Program-made: the position numbers and the translations under genes
Shown here: piece after piece, positions 61,434 to 64,000 of the stretch
Layout: each line of letters starts with the position of its first letter
How positions within the stretch are numbered: the stretch's first letter is position 1
NCBI GenBank assembly: GCA_036365455.1
Contig: JAWQUS010000022.1
Coordinates: 5,146,001 to 5,210,000, forward strand
Reading direction: 5' to 3'
Length of the DNA: 64,000 bases
Source: Macrosoma leucophasiata
Taxonomy: Eukaryota; Arthropoda; Insecta; Lepidoptera; Hedylidae
Notes under the pieces: generated by a model
Databases searched by the model: none
Seen by the model: the letters and a program-made list of their open reading frames with translations, nothing else
What the model was told of the DNA's origin: nothing

Positions 61434-61806
61434 TAATATATATAATAATAATGGCAACCCATTATACGTCCCACTGCTGGGCACGAGTCTCTCCCCTTTT
61501 TTTTTGGGGGGGGGGGGAGGCCTGGAGCTTACTCCACCACGCTTCTCCAATGCGGATTGGTGGAGGTGGGTTAGTGGCCAACCCGCTGTCGGATGTTTTC
61601 AAACCGCCCATTAGGCCTCCGACAAGGTTTAACGACTGCTATCCATCGATAGCAACCGGGATCGACGGCTTAACGTGCCCTCCGAAGCACGGAAACGCGC
61701 ATTTAATTTGCCACTAGCGGTCACCCATCATACTACCCGACCGCGCCCGTAGTGCTTGACCGAGTAGATCGTATACGATCTACACCAGCCGCTGGGCCAT
61801 GCGCGC
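61434..61806 (-). mobile_element. S3 SINE, full length
   Basis: Minus strand: CGCGCATGGCCCAGCGGCTG to GGGTTGCCATTATTATTATA. A perfect 13-bp duplication, TTGCTTTTGTTTA, lies at 61421-61433 and 61807-61819. Units 1 and 2 show the empty site. Confidence 0.96.
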
Positions 61807-62041
61807 TTGCTTTTGTTTAATCTCAGAAAAACCATGTCACCGCGGATTACAGTGACAAGCCCGGATCACCATCCGGTCACCAGTTCAGAAAGGTCTCGTA
61901 CCCTCTGTTATAAGAAAACGTTGCGAGATTAATGATAAGATCAAGATCTTCGTATGAAGTGTATTTTTATTACTTTTTATGTGATGATAGAAATAACAAA
62001 TATGTTGCACATTAAATATTCAATAACGCCATGCAACTTGC

Positions 62042-62092
62042 AGAGTCTAGAAAACTGATGGTTGAAGATCAACCATCAGTTTTCTAGACTCT
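62042..62092. repeat. Perfect 24-bp hairpin, 3-base loop
   Basis: AGAGTCTAGAAAACTGATGG.. and its exact inverse complement separated by AGA. Not part of any family seen elsewhere in the window. Confidence 0.92.
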
Positions 62093-62100
62093 TAATCTAT

Positions 62101-62330
62101 CTATATATATAAAAATCAATTGCTGTTCGTTAGTCTCGCTATAACTCGAGAACGAGTGGCCCGATTTGGTTAATTTTGGTTTTGAATGATTTTTGCAAAT
62201 CCAGGGAACATTTAAAAGGTAAAAAAATATGAAAAAATTGAAGAGAAATAGTTAATAGTCCGTAACTATCAAACCATGGACACATTATTTTATTCTCAGG
62301 CAATACGAAGTTCGCCGTGTCAGCTAGTAT
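62101..62330 (+). mobile_element. Non-autonomous Helitron, complete and short
   Basis: Starts TCTATATATATAAAAATCAA, has TTAGTCTCGCTATAACTCGA, ends GTTCGCCGTGTCAGCTAG and T. The undisturbed reference for 11851 and 14068. Confidence 0.85.
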
Positions 62331-62605
62331 AGAATAAAAATGAAAGTACATATTTTTCACGACAAAACTGAAAATGAAGTATATCTTAATATAATGATGA
62401 CAAGGCACATCTTGCTTTAAGTAAAAGAGGAAAAAACCTCAACAAACTCCTGCAGAATTAAACAGCCGTTCGTAGGTTCCACGAACATTATTAGACGGAA
62501 CGTTTTTAAAGAGTTCGATAATATTTTTTTGGATAAAAAATACTTTATCATCCAGTGCTAAGAGCGTGGAACAAAATTCCTCAGAAATGATTACATAAAC
62601 TTATT
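62331..62605. other. AT-rich, nothing recognised
   Basis: No frame or family. Confidence 0.35.
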
Positions 62606-62610
62606 TTTAA

Positions 62611-63256
62611 CTAGCTGTGTCCGTGACTTCGTCCGCGTGAGAATTATTGATTGTTCAGTATCTACCCGGACGAAGACGTGGGCGCAGCTTGTATAAAAGT
62701 AACCTAAGTTACTCTTTATTACATCAGCTATCTGCCAGTGAAAGTCCCATCAAAATCGATCCAGCCGTTCCCAAGATTAGCCCCGCCAAACAGACAGACC
62801 AAAACAACATGTTTTACAACTTTTGTCTGTCTGTTTGTCCCCGCTTAAGCTCAGGAACGGCTTTGCAAATTTTGACGGGACTTTCACTGGCAGATAGCTG
62901 ATGTAATAAAGAGTAACTTAGGCTACTTTTATACTAACTGCGCCCCTGACCTCGTCCGGGTACTGAACAATCATAAATTCTCACGAAAGCGTAGTTTTTT
63001 TTTTTTTATGTTATAAAAGTGGCAAAAAAGCGTGCAGTTCACATTGATGTTAAGTGATGACTGCAGCCTATAGACACACAAACCACACAATGACCAGAGG
63101 TCAAAATGCAAATGCGCTGCCACTCCTGAGGCATTAGGTGTTATGCCTCTGTGCCGGAAATTACAGAGCCGTACATTACCACCTGACCGGAACACGATAG
63201 TGCTGAACACTACCATTTAACGGCAAGTATATTAGGTAGTTGCGGGCACAGCTAGA
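62611..63256. mobile_element. Two Helitrons head to head (palindrome), S1 in right arm
   Basis: The left arm is inverted (CTAGCTGTGTCCGTGACTTC..ACAGACAGACC, to about 62803). The right arm is direct (TGTCTGTCTGTTTGTCCCCG, from about 62822), ending GGGCACAGCTAG at 63255. The arms pair over about 190 bp, including TTTCACTGGCAGATAGCTGA. Confidence 0.85.
62994..63238 (-). mobile_element. S1 retroposon, 5' truncated, in the Helitron pair
   Basis: T-run, ATGTTATAAAAGTGGCAAAA to AAGTATATTAGGTAG. A short duplication, GTAGT, lies on both sides. Confidence 0.88.
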
Positions 63257-63590
63257 ATTAAATAATATACACATATCATCAGAGCATCAAAATTAGTACA
63301 GCAACAAAATACTGAAACATAAAATTACGTAAAAGTGTATCTCACGCTTTATAACCCATTCCCTTGATAATGTGTTAATCAGACATCGCAACTCATTTAC
63401 ATACAAAATGTAAGCGTGGTCTCGCTGACGCTACACTTTCATTAAAAAAAACTATTTTCTTTTGCCATTTTACGTTCTTGAATACGTGATGAGATTGTAT
63501 GAGATTTTAAATGAAATTATAATGAAAAGACATGTAATTTGCATGGGTGATCAGTAACATTTAAGAAAGCTTTGAAGCTTTACTTTTTTC
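63257..63590. other. AT-rich, nothing recognised
   Basis: No frame or family. Confidence 0.35.
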
Positions 63591-63593
63591 ATT

Positions 63594-63722
63594 ACTGGTG
63601 GTAGCATTTCAGTGCAGGAGCTCGCGGGCGTAGGCACCACCGCATTACCTAATATACTTGCCGCTAAATGGTAGTGTTCAGCACTATCGTGTTTTGGTCA
63701 AGTGGTAATGTACGGCTCTGTA
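63594..63722 (+). repeat. S1 5' half, sense
   Basis: ACTGGTGGTAGCATTTCAGT to GTAATGTACGGCTCTGT, then directly a T-run of an opposite S1. Confidence 0.85.
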
Positions 63723-63724
63723 TT

Positions 63725-64000
63725 TTTTTATGTAATGGAAGTGGCAAACAAGCATGCATTTCTCATTGATGTTAAGTGATGACTGCAGCCTATAGACACC
63801 CACACAAAGACCAAGGACAAAATGCAGATGCGTTACCACTCCTGAGGCTTAAGGTGTTATGCCTCTGTGCCGGAAACTACAGCGCTGTACATTACCACCT
63901 GACCGGAACACGATAGTGCTACCATTTAGCGGCAAGTACTCGTATATTAGGTAATGCAGTGATGACTACGCCCGCGCGCTCCGTCATTGGAGCTCTACCA
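63725..64000 (-). mobile_element. S1 retroposon, running off the window
   Basis: T-run, ATGTAATGGAAGTGGCAAAC to GAGCTCTACCA at the last base; the final CCAGT lies outside. Confidence 0.9.

Larger units (their letters stand above)
61031..62030 (+). repeat. Tandem segment T, unit 3 (partial)
   Basis: Minisatellite block 3 (61035-61090), then F2 at 61100, AAGCAATTCAATGGTAATTT, CTGGCGAGGCTAAAAACATG, S3 at 61434, ACCATGTCACCGCGGATTAC. The RTE tip is absent and the right end is shortened. Confidence 0.82.

Overview
The window is AT-rich animal DNA packed with transposable elements. Repeat families, tail types and the mariner and RTE-like fragments all look lepidopteran (moth or butterfly): SINEs with RTE-like tails, Helitrons ending CTAGT, LINE 3' ends with AATAAA-rich TAAA tails, and elements ending in TACGGAACCC. 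This assignment rests on pattern recognition, not a search. I found no intact host gene. Every recognisable coding stretch is a broken piece of a transposon: two mariner transposases, several RTE-like reverse transcriptase C-termini, and two other LINE C-termini.

For reference I named the families by their sequence. S1 (begins ACTGGTGGTAGAGC, about 285 bp, A-tail) has about 40 full or partial copies and is the dominant repeat. S2 (tRNA-like head with TAGCCTAGTGG and GGTTCGATTCC, about 305 bp) and S3 (GCGCGCATGGCC head, GGGTTGCCATTATTAT end, about 355 bp) are SINEs with target-site duplications (TSDs) of 8-15 bp. F1 is a foldback element that carries a tRNA-like sequence and sits between 12-13 bp TSDs. 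F2 is a 136-163 bp foldback with 12-13 bp TSDs. M1 (GGAGA..TCTCC), M2 (CATAGAGCAAC, 8-bp TSD) and M3 (CCTTATTCATAAACG, TTA TSD) are small elements with terminal inverted repeats (TIRs).

Layout: 0-9 kb has a mariner fragment, Helitron pieces, a 15-bp minisatellite, S1 copies and foldbacks. 9-19 kb has nested M1, S3, Helitron, S1 and a mariner almost complete in length. 19-24.4 kb is two sets of locally duplicated segments, each copy hit by different elements (LINE ends, F1, a hAT MITE, S1). 24-30 kb has S2 and S1 copies and a 2.08-kb non-autonomous hAT element. 30-36 kb has F2, a GC-rich retroelement with a 12-bp TSD, RTE pieces, a Helitron and F1. 36-49 kb is dense S1/S2/S3/M3. 49-57 kb has a TTAA-flanked MITE, LINE remnants and S1/S2/S3. 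58.7-62 kb is a roughly 1.1-kb unit repeated three times, each with an 18-bp minisatellite. The end has a head-to-head Helitron palindrome and more S1.

The most interesting signals are F1, F2, the unusual density of long near-perfect hairpins of unrelated sequence, and two different retroelements inserted at the same site in neighbouring duplicated segments. The elements do not form a pathway. They are parasites layered on each other, and the nesting gives a relative age order.
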